A DNA stretch of 64,000 nucleotides from CBIHON01 sp966211965. Lineage in GTDB: Bacteria; Pseudomonadota; Gammaproteobacteria; Burkholderiales; Burkholderiaceae_D. Location of the stretch: positions 62,001 through 126,000 of the forward strand of contig CBIHON010000004.1 in NCBI GenBank assembly GCA_966211965.1, in the 5' to 3' direction. Position 1 is the first letter of the stretch; every line of letters begins with the position of its first letter. The position numbers were made by a program, and so were the translations under genes. Positions 16,331 to 24,530 of this stretch are shown here, piece by piece. The notes below the pieces were generated by a model. That model had not been told where the DNA came from, made no database searches, and saw only the letters and a program-made list of their open reading frames with translations.

Positions 16331-17773
16331 ATGACCGCTCCCCGTATCCTGATTGTTGACGATGAAGCCGACTTGCGCGAGTTGCTTGAGATTACCCTTG
16401 TCAAAATGGGGCTCGATGTCGATAGCGCCGATTGCCTGGTCGCTGCGCGCGCGCGCCTGGCCCAGAAGGAATATGCGCTGGTGCTGACCGACATGCGCCT
16501 GCCCGATGGCTTGGGGATCGACCTGGTACGCACGGTCGCGGCCGAATACAGGAATACGCCGATCGCGGTGATCACTGCTTTCGGCAGCGCCGACAATGCG
16601 GTTGCCGCCTTGAAGGCGGGCGCTTTCGATTACTTGTCCAAGCCGGTCGGACTGGAGCAATTGCGCATGATGGTGCAGTCGGCCTTGCGCTTGACCAAGG
16701 GCGGTGCCGCCGAGCGGCCCGCCAATGCGAGTCCGGCCTTGCGCCTGGTCGGCACTTCGGAGGTGATGTGCGATTTGCGTGCCCAAATCGTGCGCCTGGC
16801 GCGCAGCATGGCGCCGGTGGCGATTACGGGGGAGTCAGGCAGCGGCAAGGAACTTGCCGCGCGCGATATCCATGCTCAAAGCGCGCGTGCCGACCGGCCG
16901 TTCATCGCCGTCAATTGCGGCGCCATTCCGGAAGCCTTGATGGAGGCCGAGTTTTTTGGCTATCGCAAAGGTGCGTTTACCGGTGCGGCCGAGGATCGCG
17001 ACGGTTTTTTTCAAGCCGCCAACGGCGGCACGCTGATGCTCGATGAAGTGGCCGATTTGCCGCTTGCGATGCAGGTCAAGCTGCTCCGGGCGATCCAGGA
17101 GCGGCGCGTGCGCAAGGTTGGTGCGACGGTGGAAGAAGCGGTCGACGTGCGCCTGATCAGCGCCACGCACCAGAACCTGGCCGAGTGCGTCGAAAAAGGA
17201 AAATTCCGGCAAGACCTGTACTACCGCCTGAACGTGATCGAGTTGCGCCTGCCGCCGCTGCGCGAACGGCTCGATGATGTCGGCTTGCTGGCCGACACGA
17301 TCCTGGGGCGGTTGGCCGTACCGGGATGCAAGGGCGTGCTGGCGCCGGCGGCACTAGAGCGCCTGCGCGCCTATCATTTTCCAGGCAACGTGCGCGAGCT
17401 TGAAAACATACTCGAGCGAGCGCTGGCGTTTGCCAATAACGGCATGATCGAAGTTGCTGATCTCGCCTTGAAGGGCGGCGGCCCGGTTGCTCCCGAGGCG
17501 ATCAAACCCGAACCGCAACTTGCGGCCTTGCCGGTTCAGGCCGCGGCGGCGGTTGCCGTGGCCGAACCAGTTGCCGTCGCCACGCCGACAACAGCAGAAC
17601 TTGGGTTGCCGGCGTCGCTGCCGGACCACCTTGATGACGTCGAACGCGAGATTATTGTGCGCGCCCTGCACAAGACACGCTTCAATCGAACCCAGGCTGC
17701 GGAATTGCTCGGCATTAGTTTCCGGCAGTTGCGTTATCGCATGCAAAGGTTAAACATCCATGAGCCGGAATGA
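16331..17773 (+). CDS. pilR: PilR, sigma-54-dependent response regulator
   Basis: The 480-residue protein has a receiver domain with phospho-acceptor Asp54 (VLTDMRLPDG). Its AAA+ domain has Walker A GESGSGKE, intact GAFTGA loop (YRKGAFTGAAEDRDG), Walker B GGTLMLDEVAD, and arginines in RLNVIELRLPPLRER. A Pro/Ala-rich linker at about 385-425 leads to a Fis-type helix-turn-helix (NRTQAAELLGISFRQLRYRMQRL). PilR activates pilA transcription with RpoN. The pilA target is not in this window. The last 14 bases of pilR overlap the start of ampD. Confidence 0.95.
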   Translation: MTAPRILIVDDEADLRELLEITLVKMGLDVDSADCLVAARARLAQKEYALVLTDMRLPDGLGIDLVRTVAAEYRNTPIAVITAFGSADNAVAALKAGAFDYLSKPVGLEQLRMMVQSALRLTKGGAAERPANASPALRLVGTSEVMCDLRAQIVRLARSMAPVAITGESGSGKELAARDIHAQSARADRPFIAVNCGAIPEALMEAEFFGYRKGAFTGAAEDRDGFFQAANGGTLMLDEVADLPLAMQVKLLRAIQERRVRKVGATVEEAVDVRLISATHQNLAECVEKGKFRQDLYYRLNVIELRLPPLRERLDDVGLLADTILGRLAVPGCKGVLAPAALERLRAYHFPGNVRELENILERALAFANNGMIEVADLALKGGGPVAPEAIKPEPQLAALPVQAAAAVAVAEPVAVATPTTAELGLPASLPDHLDDVEREIIVRALHKTRFNRTQAAELLGISFRQLRYRMQRLNIHEPE

Positions 17774-18383
17774 GCCGTTCCATCTGGATGCCGATGGCTG
17801 GTGCAACCAGGCAGAGCGCATCCCGTCGCCCAATTTCGATGCGCGTCCGGAAGGTGCGGACATTAGCCTGCTGGTGATACACAACATCAGCTTGCCGCCT
17901 GGTCAGTTTGGCGGCCCGTTTATCGCCGACCTGTTTGGAAATCGGCTTGATTGTGACGCCCATCCATATTTCGACCAGTTGCGCACCTTGCGGGTCTCTG
18001 CTCATTTTTTAATCAGGCGCGATGGCACGGTCCTGCAGTTCGTCTCGGTCAAGAACCGGGCTTGGCATGCCGGGATCTCTTCACATGCGGGGCGGGAGCG
18101 CTGCAACGATTTTTCGATCGGGATCGAATTGGAGGGGACGGATTTTGAAGCCTTTGCTCCTGTTCAGTATGAAACTCTTGCCGGCTTGACCCAGGCATTG
18201 CGCATTGCCTGTCCGCTGAGCGATGTGGCGGGACACGAGCACATCGCCCCCGGCCGCAAGACCGACCCCGGCCCATTCTTCGACTGGAAATTTTATCGCG
18301 ACACGCTGCGTCGGCAAGACTCGTCAGCCCTTGTCGGTGGCGCATTGCGTTTTCCCTATTTAGATATTGCGGGACAGAGTTAA
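17760..18383 (+). CDS. ampD: AmpD, 1,6-anhydro-N-acetylmuramyl-L-alanine amidase
   Basis: AmpD is the cytoplasmic zinc amidase that removes the peptide from anhydromuropeptides during wall recycling and keeps beta-lactamase induction low. The 207-residue product has the expected residues: the first zinc ligand in LLVIHNISLPP, the catalytic Glu in FSIGIELEGTD, and the HEHIAPGRKTDPGP segment with the other zinc ligands (His, Asp) and Lys. FGGPFI, the AHFLIRRDGT strand and the WHAG motif are also typical. It overlaps pilR by 14 bp, so expression is coupled. The repeat array begins within its last codons (18369). Confidence 0.97.
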   Translation: MSRNEPFHLDADGWCNQAERIPSPNFDARPEGADISLLVIHNISLPPGQFGGPFIADLFGNRLDCDAHPYFDQLRTLRVSAHFLIRRDGTVLQFVSVKNRAWHAGISSHAGRERCNDFSIGIELEGTDFEAFAPVQYETLAGLTQALRIACPLSDVAGHEHIAPGRKTDPGPFFDWKFYRDTLRRQDSSALVGGALRFPYLDIAGQS

Positions 18384-18612
18384 GCTCGGCGTACTCTGTC
18401 CCCAACATTTCAGAAGCGGGACAGAGTTAAGCTCGGCGTGCTCTGTCCCCAACATTTCAGGATGCGGGACAGAGTTGAGCGCAGCGTACTCCGCCTCCTC
18501 AACATTTCAGAATTGCGTGGCAATACCGAACGCAGCGATCCCCTGTCCTCGACATCGCCGGGTTGCGCGACAACGCCAAGTGCCGTAGCATCCTGCCCCC
18601 GAGCAACCAAAG
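18369..18612 (+). repeat. Tandem array of about five palindromic repeat units, progressively degenerate
   Basis: Units begin GCGGGACAGAG at 18369, 18416 and 18464, then in decayed form at about 18515 and 18565, a period of 47-51 bases. Units 1 and 2 each hold a perfect 9-bp hairpin, GGGACAGAG/CTCTGTCCC with a 14-base loop (18371-18379 with 18394-18402, and 18418-18426 with 18441-18449), followed by CCAACATTTCAG. Unit 3 has lost part of the right arm; units 4 and 5 keep only scattered identity. A relative lies at 12115-12159. This is REP-like, not CRISPR, because units abut without unique spacers. Confidence 0.8.
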
Positions 18613-18695
18613 CAGCAAAGCCAAGCCCAGTGCGGCTCTCGAAAAAGTCAATGCACTGCAGCATAAAAAATACGCGGCATCGGTAGAAAAAGAGA

Positions 18696-18724
18696 TTGCA
18701 TACTCGTCATCCACGCACTAGAAT
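18696..18724 (+). promoter_or_regulatory. Sigma-70 promoter of nrdAB
   Basis: A -35 TTGCAT (18696-18701) and -10 TAGAAT (18719-18724) are separated by 17 bases, close to consensus. The -10 lies inside the first NrdR box. The predicted start, near 18731, leaves a leader of nearly 300 bases before nrdA. Confidence 0.7.
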
Positions 18725-18761
18725 TAGTGCAAATCGCAATTCTACCTACTAGGGCTAGTGC
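18715..18761 (+). promoter_or_regulatory. Two NrdR boxes upstream of nrdAB
   Basis: GCACTAGAATTAGTGC (18715-18730) and CTACTAGGGCTAGTGC (18746-18761) both fit the NrdR palindrome consensus (ACACTATATATAGTGT-like, conserved CTA...TAG core). They start 31 bases apart, three helical turns, which is the known arrangement for NrdR dimers bound side by side. The first overlaps the -10 of the promoter, as expected for repression of ribonucleotide reductase when dATP is high. The nrdR gene itself is not in the window. Confidence 0.85.
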
Positions 18762-18948
18762 TTCATGCGATTTTATCTTCAGGGCTGTTCCTGTGATTCC
18801 TCAACGCAAATGTAGTGAGTTTTAATGTTGGCTGGGGCTTCGGAACAGGGCCTCTTAATAAAATCAAGTCGCGTTTTCTATCCACGTCAGGCCTGTGCCT
18901 GATGATTCCGGATGGGCGGCGCGCAGCACTTGGACTTAGCATTTAGCG

Positions 18949-18972
18949 AACCCCGGCAGTATCAGGGGTTCT
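18949..18972 (+). other. Stem-loop in the nrdA leader
   Basis: GAACCCC (18949-18955) pairs with GGGGTTC (18966-18972) around a 10-base loop, about 55 bases before the start codon. It is the clearest structure in the long untranslated leader (18762-19027), which otherwise shows no reading frame of interest. Confidence 0.5.
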
Positions 18973-19027
18973 AATAATAACCATAAGTGACGGCCCAGCT
19001 GTCCACACATTTGCCTAAGGAGGCTTA

Positions 19028-21946
19028 ATGCACTCTACTCAAGAAATCTCCGTAAAATCTTCCCCTGACTTTGGCGTAGTCTCCCAACTTTCCACTATTT
19101 CTCCATCCTCCGGCAATGCCTCCCCGGCGCTTGCCGACTACAAGATCATCCGCCGCAACGGCACGGTCGTCGGCTTCGAGCCGTCGAAGATTTCGATTGC
19201 AGTGACCAAGGCATTCCTGGCAGTAAACGGCGGGCACGGCGCCGCTTCGGCGCGCGTGCGCGAACTGGTCGAGCAATTGACCTCCAGCGTGGTGGCCGCG
19301 CTGGTGCGCCGTCAGCCGACCGGCGGCACCTTCCATATCGAAGATATCCAGGACCAGGTCGAACTGGCGCTGATGCGTTCCGGCGAACACGACGTGGCGC
19401 GCGCGTATGTGCTGTATCGCGCCAAGCGCATGGAAGAACGTGCACAGCAATCGGCCGGCAAACCGGTCAGCGAGGCAACGCAGCTGCATGTGACCGAAGA
19501 CGGCCAACGCCGCCCGCTTGACATGAATCAGCTCCGCAACCTGATCACAGCTGCCTGCAATGGCCTCGAAAAGCATGTCGATGCCGAAGCGATCCTGACC
19601 GAGACGGTCAAGAATCTGTATGACGGCGTCCCGGTCGAAGAGTTGCACAAATCCGCCATCCTGGCTGCCCGCGCGCTGATGGAAAAGGACCCGGCCTATA
19701 GCACCGTGACCGCACGCCTGCTGATGCATACCATCCGCAAGGAAGTGTTCGGCCAGGAAGTGGCGCAGAAAGATGCGCAAGAATACTATCTCGAATATTT
19801 TCCGAAGTTCATCAAGAAAGGGATTGAAGCGGAACTGCTCGATTCCAAGCTGGCGCAATTCGATTTGAAAAAGCTGAGCGAAGCCTTGGTGCCTGACCGC
19901 GATTTGCAATTCGGCTACCTTGGCTTGCAGACTCTGTACGACCGCTACTTCCTGCACATCCGCGATGTCCGTATCGAGATGCCGCAAGCGTTCTATATGC
20001 GTGTGGCGATGGGCTTGGCATTGAATGAAATCGACCGCGAAGCGCGCGCCATCGAGTTCTACAACCTGTTGTCGACCTTTGATTTCATGAGTTCGACGCC
20101 GACCCTGTTCAACTCCGGCACCCAGCGCTCGCAGCTGTCGTCCTGCTATCTGACGACGGTGGCCGACGATCTCGACGGCATCTACGAGGCGATCAAGGAA
20201 AACGCCTTGCTGGCCAAATACGCCGGCGGCCTGGGCAACGACTGGACCCCGGTGCGCTCGCTCGGCGCCCACATCAAAGGCACCAACGGCAAATCGCAAG
20301 GCGTCGTGCCCTTCCTGAAAGTGGTCAACGACACCGCGGTTGCAGTCAATCAAGGGGGCAAGCGCAAGGGCGCCGTCTGCGCCTATCTTGAGACCTGGCA
20401 CATGGATATCGAGGAATTCCTCGACCTGCGCAAGAACACCGGCGACGACCGCCGCCGCACCCACGACATGAATACCGCGAACTGGATTCCCGATCTGTTC
20501 ATGAAGCGCGTTATGGAAAAAGGCGAGTGGACCCTCTTCTCGCCTTCCGATACGCCGGACCTGCACGATAAGGTCGGCCGCGCATTTGAAGAAGCCTATA
20601 CCGGCTATGAAGCCAAAGCCGCACGCGGCGAGCTGCGCCTGTTCAAGAAAGTCGCGGCGCTCGACCTGTGGCGCAAGATGCTGTCGATGCTGTTCGAAAC
20701 CGGCCATCCCTGGATCACCTTCAAGGATCCATGCAACATCCGTTCGCCGCAGCAACATGTAGGCATGGTGCACAGCTCGAATCTGTGCACCGAGATCACC
20801 CTGAACACCAATGACTCCGAAATCGCGGTCTGCAACCTCGGTTCGGTCAACCTGCCGGCCCACATGAAGGACGGCCAGCTCGATCACGCCAAGCTGCAAA
20901 AGACGATTCGCACCGCGATGCGCATGCTCGACAACGTGATCGACATCAACTACTACGCCGTCAAGAAGGCGCGCGACTCCAACCTGCGCCACCGCCCGGT
21001 CGGCTTGGGCATCATGGGCTTCCAGGATTGCCTGCACATGATGCGCTTGCCGTATGCATCGATGGGCGCGGTCGAGTTCGCCGATCGTTCGATGGAGGCG
21101 GTATGTTATTACGCTTACCAGGCCTCGACGGAGTTGGCGGAAGAGCGCGGTCGGTATAGCTCCTACCGCGGCTCGCTGTGGGATCGTGGGATCCTGCCGC
21201 AGGACTCGCTCAAGCTGCTGGCCGAAGAGCGCGGCGGCTATCTCGAGATCGATACATCCGAGACCATGGATTGGGCCGCGTTGCGCAACCGCATCAAACA
21301 ATACGGCATGCGCAACTCGAACTGCGTGGCGATCGCGCCGACCGCGACGATCTCCAACATCATCGGCGTCTCCGCTTGCATCGAACCGACCTATCAGAAC
21401 CTGTACGTCAAGTCGAACTTGTCGGGCGAGTTTACCGAGATTAACGAGTACCTGGTGCGCGACCTGAAGGCGCGCGGCCTGTGGGACGAAGTAATGATCT
21501 CGGACCTGAAGTATTTCGACGGCAGTCTGGCCAAGATCGACCGCATCCCGCAAGACTTGCGCGATATCTACGCCACCGCTTTCGAAGTCGAACCGTCCTG
21601 GCTGGTAGAGGCGGCATCGCGCCGCCAGAAGTGGATCGACCAGGCGCAATCGCTCAACATCTACATGGCGGGCGCATCCGGCAAGAAGCTCGACGAGACT
21701 TACAAGCTGGCCTGGCTGCGCGGTTTGAAGACCACTTATTACCTGCGCACCATTGGCGCCACCCACACCGAGAAATCCACTTCGAAGGCTGGCGCGTTGA
21801 ATGCGGTATCGGCGGACGGCGCCCTTAGCGGCGGTGCCGCTGCAAGCAGCGCCGCCTATGCAGCATCGGCCAACGATGTGGCCGGTCCTGCCTGCATGCT
21901 GCGTCCGGGTGACCCCGGATTTGAAGAGTGCGAAGCCTGTCAGTAA
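19028..21946 (+). CDS. nrdA: Class Ia ribonucleoside-diphosphate reductase alpha subunit
   Basis: NrdA reduces ribonucleoside diphosphates to deoxy forms in the cytoplasm. The 972-residue chain is longer than the roughly 760 of the E. coli enzyme. Residues about 38-135 form an ATP-cone (KIIRRNGTVVGFEPSKI...ARAYVLYRAKR), giving dATP control. Catalytic-core motifs are SSCYLTTVADDLDGI, the active-site loop NLCTEITLNTN with Cys and Glu, and CNLGSVNL. The C-terminal redox tail carries the Cys pair CEAC. AAGGAGGC lies just before the ATG. It is followed by nrdB after 101 bp, with a hairpin over the stop codon, and is under two NrdR boxes. Confidence 0.98.
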   Translation: MHSTQEISVKSSPDFGVVSQLSTISPSSGNASPALADYKIIRRNGTVVGFEPSKISIAVTKAFLAVNGGHGAASARVRELVEQLTSSVVAALVRRQPTGGTFHIEDIQDQVELALMRSGEHDVARAYVLYRAKRMEERAQQSAGKPVSEATQLHVTEDGQRRPLDMNQLRNLITAACNGLEKHVDAEAILTETVKNLYDGVPVEELHKSAILAARALMEKDPAYSTVTARLLMHTIRKEVFGQEVAQKDAQEYYLEYFPKFIKKGIEAELLDSKLAQFDLKKLSEALVPDRDLQFGYLGLQTLYDRYFLHIRDVRIEMPQAFYMRVAMGLALNEIDREARAIEFYNLLSTFDFMSSTPTLFNSGTQRSQLSSCYLTTVADDLDGIYEAIKENALLAKYAGGLGNDWTPVRSLGAHIKGTNGKSQGVVPFLKVVNDTAVAVNQGGKRKGAVCAYLETWHMDIEEFLDLRKNTGDDRRRTHDMNTANWIPDLFMKRVMEKGEWTLFSPSDTPDLHDKVGRAFEEAYTGYEAKAARGELRLFKKVAALDLWRKMLSMLFETGHPWITFKDPCNIRSPQQHVGMVHSSNLCTEITLNTNDSEIAVCNLGSVNLPAHMKDGQLDHAKLQKTIRTAMRMLDNVIDINYYAVKKARDSNLRHRPVGLGIMGFQDCLHMMRLPYASMGAVEFADRSMEAVCYYAYQASTELAEERGRYSSYRGSLWDRGILPQDSLKLLAEERGGYLEIDTSETMDWAALRNRIKQYGMRNSNCVAIAPTATISNIIGVSACIEPTYQNLYVKSNLSGEFTEINEYLVRDLKARGLWDEVMISDLKYFDGSLAKIDRIPQDLRDIYATAFEVEPSWLVEAASRRQKWIDQAQSLNIYMAGASGKKLDETYKLAWLRGLKTTYYLRTIGATHTEKSTSKAGALNAVSADGALSGGAAASSAAYAASANDVAGPACMLRPGDPGFEECEACQ

Positions 21947-21960
21947 AACACTGACAGGCT
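21934..21960 (+). other. Perfect hairpin spanning the nrdA stop codon
   Basis: AGCCTGTCAGT (21934-21944) and ACTGACAGGCT (21950-21960) form a perfect 11-bp stem with a 5-base loop that contains part of the TAA stop. No U-tract follows, so it is unlikely to be a full terminator; it may stabilise nrdA mRNA or adjust nrdA:nrdB stoichiometry. Confidence 0.7.
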
Positions 21961-22047
21961 GTACGGATTCGGGAAGGCCGGTCGCCGATGCGGATCGCGC
22001 CTCCCGCAATGCAACCTAATATGAAGAACCAAGATTAAGGAACCACC

Positions 22048-23229
22048 ATGCTAAGTTGGGACGACGAAGTTACCTCAGCAGCAAAAGCCCCGCGCGCAGC
22101 GCAACCGGAACTCGAGCCTGCGCTGGCATCGGGCGCCCGGACCGCGACGCAAAAGGATGTTGCGCTTAATCCTGCTCTGGTCAGCAAGCCGGCCATCGCT
22201 GCCGATCACTCTCGCCGGATGAATGTCGCAGACAAACGCATCATCAACGGCCAGACCGACGTCAACCAGTTGGTCCCGTTCAAATACAAATGGGCCTGGG
22301 ACAAGTATCTGGCAGGCTGCGCCAATCACTGGATGCCGCAAGAAATCAACATGCAGCGCGACATCGAATTATGGAAAAACCCGAACGGCCTGACCGAAGA
22401 CGAACGTCGCCTGGTCAAGCGCAATCTCGGCTTTTTCGTGACGGCAGACTCGCTCGCTGCCAACAATATCGTGCTCGGCACCTACCGTCACATTACCGCG
22501 CCGGAGTGCCGCCAGTACCTGTTGCGCCAGGCATTCGAGGAGGCGATTCATACCCACGCCTACCAATACATCGTCGAGTCGCTCGGTCTGGATGAAGGCG
22601 AGATCTTCAATGCGTACCACGAAATCGAGTCGATCCGCGACAAGGATGAGTTCCTGATCCCGTTCATCGATACCCTGACCAACCCGAACTTCACCACCGG
22701 CACCACTGAAAACGACCAGAAACTTTTGAAGTCGCTGATCGTGTTCGCGTGCTTGATGGAAGGGCTTTTCTTCTATGTCGGCTTCACGCAGATTCTGGCG
22801 CTCGGTCGTCAGAACAAGATGATGGGTGCAGCCGAACAGTACCAATATATTTTGCGCGACGAGTCGCTGCACTGTAACTTCGGCATCGATTTGATCAACT
22901 CGATCAAGATGGAAAATCCGCATTTGTGGACGCCGGAATTTCGCGACGAAATTAAATCGTTGTTTTTGCGCGCGGTGGAGTTGGAATATCGCTACGCAGA
23001 GGATACAATGCCGCGTGGAGTGCTCGGATTGAATGCACCGATGTTCAAAGGCTACCTGAGATTCATCGCAAATCGCCGCGCACAGCAAATTGGACTTGAC
23101 CCGATGTTCGCACAGGAAGAAAATCCATTCCCGTGGATGAGCGAAATGATCGACCTGAAAAAAGAGCGCAACTTTTTCGAGACACGCGTCATCGAATACC
23201 AAACAGGCGGCGCTCTGAGTTGGGAATAG
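22048..23229 (+). CDS. nrdB: Class Ia ribonucleoside-diphosphate reductase beta subunit
   Basis: NrdB carries the diiron-tyrosyl radical that starts catalysis in NrdA. The 393-residue product has Asp134 (VTADSLAANN) and Glu165, His168 and Tyr172 in FEEAIHTHAYQY; Tyr172 aligns with the radical tyrosine of E. coli NrdB. The second metal set lies in the later helices (EGLFFYVGFT; DESLHCNFGIDLI). The C terminus ends TGGALSWE, the short tail that docks in the alpha subunit. The N-terminal 60 residues are variable and Ala-rich. Two terminators lie downstream (23394-23431, 23471-23498). Confidence 0.98.
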   Translation: MLSWDDEVTSAAKAPRAAQPELEPALASGARTATQKDVALNPALVSKPAIAADHSRRMNVADKRIINGQTDVNQLVPFKYKWAWDKYLAGCANHWMPQEINMQRDIELWKNPNGLTEDERRLVKRNLGFFVTADSLAANNIVLGTYRHITAPECRQYLLRQAFEEAIHTHAYQYIVESLGLDEGEIFNAYHEIESIRDKDEFLIPFIDTLTNPNFTTGTTENDQKLLKSLIVFACLMEGLFFYVGFTQILALGRQNKMMGAAEQYQYILRDESLHCNFGIDLINSIKMENPHLWTPEFRDEIKSLFLRAVELEYRYAEDTMPRGVLGLNAPMFKGYLRFIANRRAQQIGLDPMFAQEENPFPWMSEMIDLKKERNFFETRVIEYQTGGALSWE

Positions 23230-23393
23230 AAGTGAGATCAAGTCAGTCGAAATAATCTCGCAACCAAATGCGAGGCAGGTGGAGAGAGACAAGAAGCAGT
23301 CGACATAAAGAGGAAATATAAAAGACTGCACTACAGAAAGGCACTAACCAACTAAATGCACAGTCGAAGACCGAACCGATTTAATCTGTTTGC

Positions 23394-23431
23394 GCCGCTA
23401 ATCCCGACCATGTCGGGCAAGGCGGCTTTTT
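23394..23431 (+). terminator. Intrinsic terminator after nrdB
   Basis: The outer stem GCCGC/GCGGC (23394-23398, 23422-23426) and inner stem CCCGAC/GTCGGG (23403-23408, 23412-23417) are followed by TTTTTCT. Confidence 0.8.
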
Positions 23432-23470
23432 CTTTGAAAAATGGTTTAGTGATTCTCGAACAGTATTCCG

Positions 23471-23498
23471 ATGCCGGCATTGTTGCCGGCATTTTTTT
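23471..23498 (+). terminator. Second intrinsic terminator
   Basis: ATGCCGGCA (23471-23479) and TGCCGGCAT (23484-23492) form a perfect 9-bp stem with a 4-base loop, followed by seven T. It sits 40 bases after the first terminator, a tandem arrangement. Confidence 0.85.
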
Positions 23499-23637
23499 GG
23501 CTACAGCTGCCGTCAATCATTCATGAGCCTGTAGTCAATGATGGCTGAAGTGCTGCATGAGGAGAGGGGATGCAGCAGTTCTGCCGGTGCCGAATTCATT
23601 AGCGCAAACGCCAAGCATGCTTGTGCCGATGAATAAT

Positions 23638-23667
23638 CCGCCTGGTACATCGCGATGCACCAGGCGG
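23638..23667. repeat. Near-perfect 30-bp palindrome upstream of the H1-like gene
   Basis: CCGCCTGGT (23638-23646) and ACCAGGCGG (23659-23667) flank CATCGCGATG (23648-23657), itself a palindrome. Only the pair 23647/23658 fails to match. There is no T-run, so it is more likely an operator, cruciform site or leader hairpin than a terminator. Confidence 0.75.
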
Positions 23668-23719
23668 GTTTCCAACCTGAGTAAATGTGTATTTTTCCAT
23701 CACGTGAAGGAGAAACAAA

Positions 23720-24436
23720 ATGGCAACAGCAGCAAAGAAACCGGCAGCGAAACCCGCTGCCAAGAAAGCCGCCCCGGCTAAAAAGCCGGCTGCAGCCAAG
23801 AAACCTGCAGCAGCCAAACCGGCCGCAAAAAAAGCAGCAGCACCTAAAAAAGCCGCTGCAGCCAAACCAGTAGCCAAGAAGGCAGCCGCAGCCAAACCGG
23901 CAGCGAAGAAGGCAACCGCAGCTAAACCGGTAGTGAAGAAAGCCGCAGCAGCAGCCAAGCCAGCAGCCAAGAAAGCCGCAGCACCCAAAAAGGCAGCAGC
24001 AGCCAAGCCGGTAGCCAAGAAGGCAGCCGCAGCCAAACCCGCAGCGAAGAAGGCAGCAGCCGCCAAGCCGGTAGCCAAGAAAGCCGCAGCAGCAGCCAAG
24101 CCAGCAGCCAAGCCAGCAGCCAAGAAAGCCGCAGCACCTAAAAAGGCAGCAGCACCCAAAAAGGCAGCAGCCGCCAAGCCGGAAGCCAAGAAAGCCGCAG
24201 CACCTAAAAAGGCAGCAGCAGCCAAGCCGGTAGCTAAGAAAGCAGCAGCACCTAAAAAAGCTGCGGCAGCAAAACCGGCAGCAGCTCCGAAGGCAGCCGC
24301 GCCTAAAAAGGCGGCAGCTAAAAAGCCGGCAGCCAAGCCAGCGGCAAAGCCGGCGGCTCCAGCAGCAGCACCTGCAGTAAAAACGGTGTTGAACCCGGCA
24401 GCGGCCTGGCCATTTCCGACTGGCACCCGTCCATAA
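23720..24436 (+). CDS. Histone H1-like AKP-rich protein
   Basis: The 238-residue protein is nearly all Ala, Lys, Pro and some Val, in KKAAAPKKAAAAKPVA-type units, and ends LNPAAAWPFPTGTRP. It resembles bacterial H1-like nucleoid proteins (HctB, BpH1/AlgP tails) and should bind DNA non-specifically. Unlike the gene at 2673-3188 it has no SWIB domain. GAAGGAG lies about 8 bases before ATG 23720. The internal DNA repeats are homologous, so length is likely to vary between strains by slippage. A terminator follows at 24477. Confidence 0.85.
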   Translation: MATAAKKPAAKPAAKKAAPAKKPAAAKKPAAAKPAAKKAAAPKKAAAAKPVAKKAAAAKPAAKKATAAKPVVKKAAAAAKPAAKKAAAPKKAAAAKPVAKKAAAAKPAAKKAAAAKPVAKKAAAAAKPAAKPAAKKAAAPKKAAAPKKAAAAKPEAKKAAAPKKAAAAKPVAKKAAAPKKAAAAKPAAAPKAAAPKKAAAKKPAAKPAAKPAAPAAAPAVKTVLNPAAAWPFPTGTRP

Positions 24437-24476
24437 TATCCAAGCTCGCTTGGAAGCCTGATTAAGTTCAGGCACA

Positions 24477-24518
24477 ATGCCCGCTGTATGACCTCGCGTC
24501 ATGCAGCGGGTATTTTTT
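24477..24518 (+). terminator. Intrinsic terminator after the H1-like gene
   Basis: ATGCCCGCTG (24477-24486) pairs with CAGCGGGTAT (24504-24513), extended inside by ATGAC/GTCAT, and is followed by six T. An in-frame ATG at 24501 for the next gene lies inside this hairpin and so is not its start. Confidence 0.85.
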
Positions 24519-24530
24519 GGAGAGCGCACA

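Larger units (their letters stand above)
23230..23719. other. Intergenic region between nrdB and the second H1-like gene
   Basis: This 490-bp non-coding stretch contains two intrinsic terminators for nrdAB and a near-perfect 30-bp palindrome (23638-23667) ahead of the H1-like gene. I see no small gene or RNA in the remainder. Confidence 0.6.

Noticed and set aside
18369..18612. CRISPR array
   Set aside because: Units are adjacent and decay in sequence; there are no unique spacers of constant length and no cas genes.
19025..22009. 994-codon open frame antisense to nrdA
   Set aside because: It mirrors the codon bias of nrdA, has no recognisable domains or ribosome site, and nrdA is certain.
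23599..24477. Ala/Phe/Leu-rich open frame antisense to the H1-like gene
   Set aside because: It results from reverse reading of Lys/Ala/Pro repeats; the sense gene has a good ribosome site and family-like composition.
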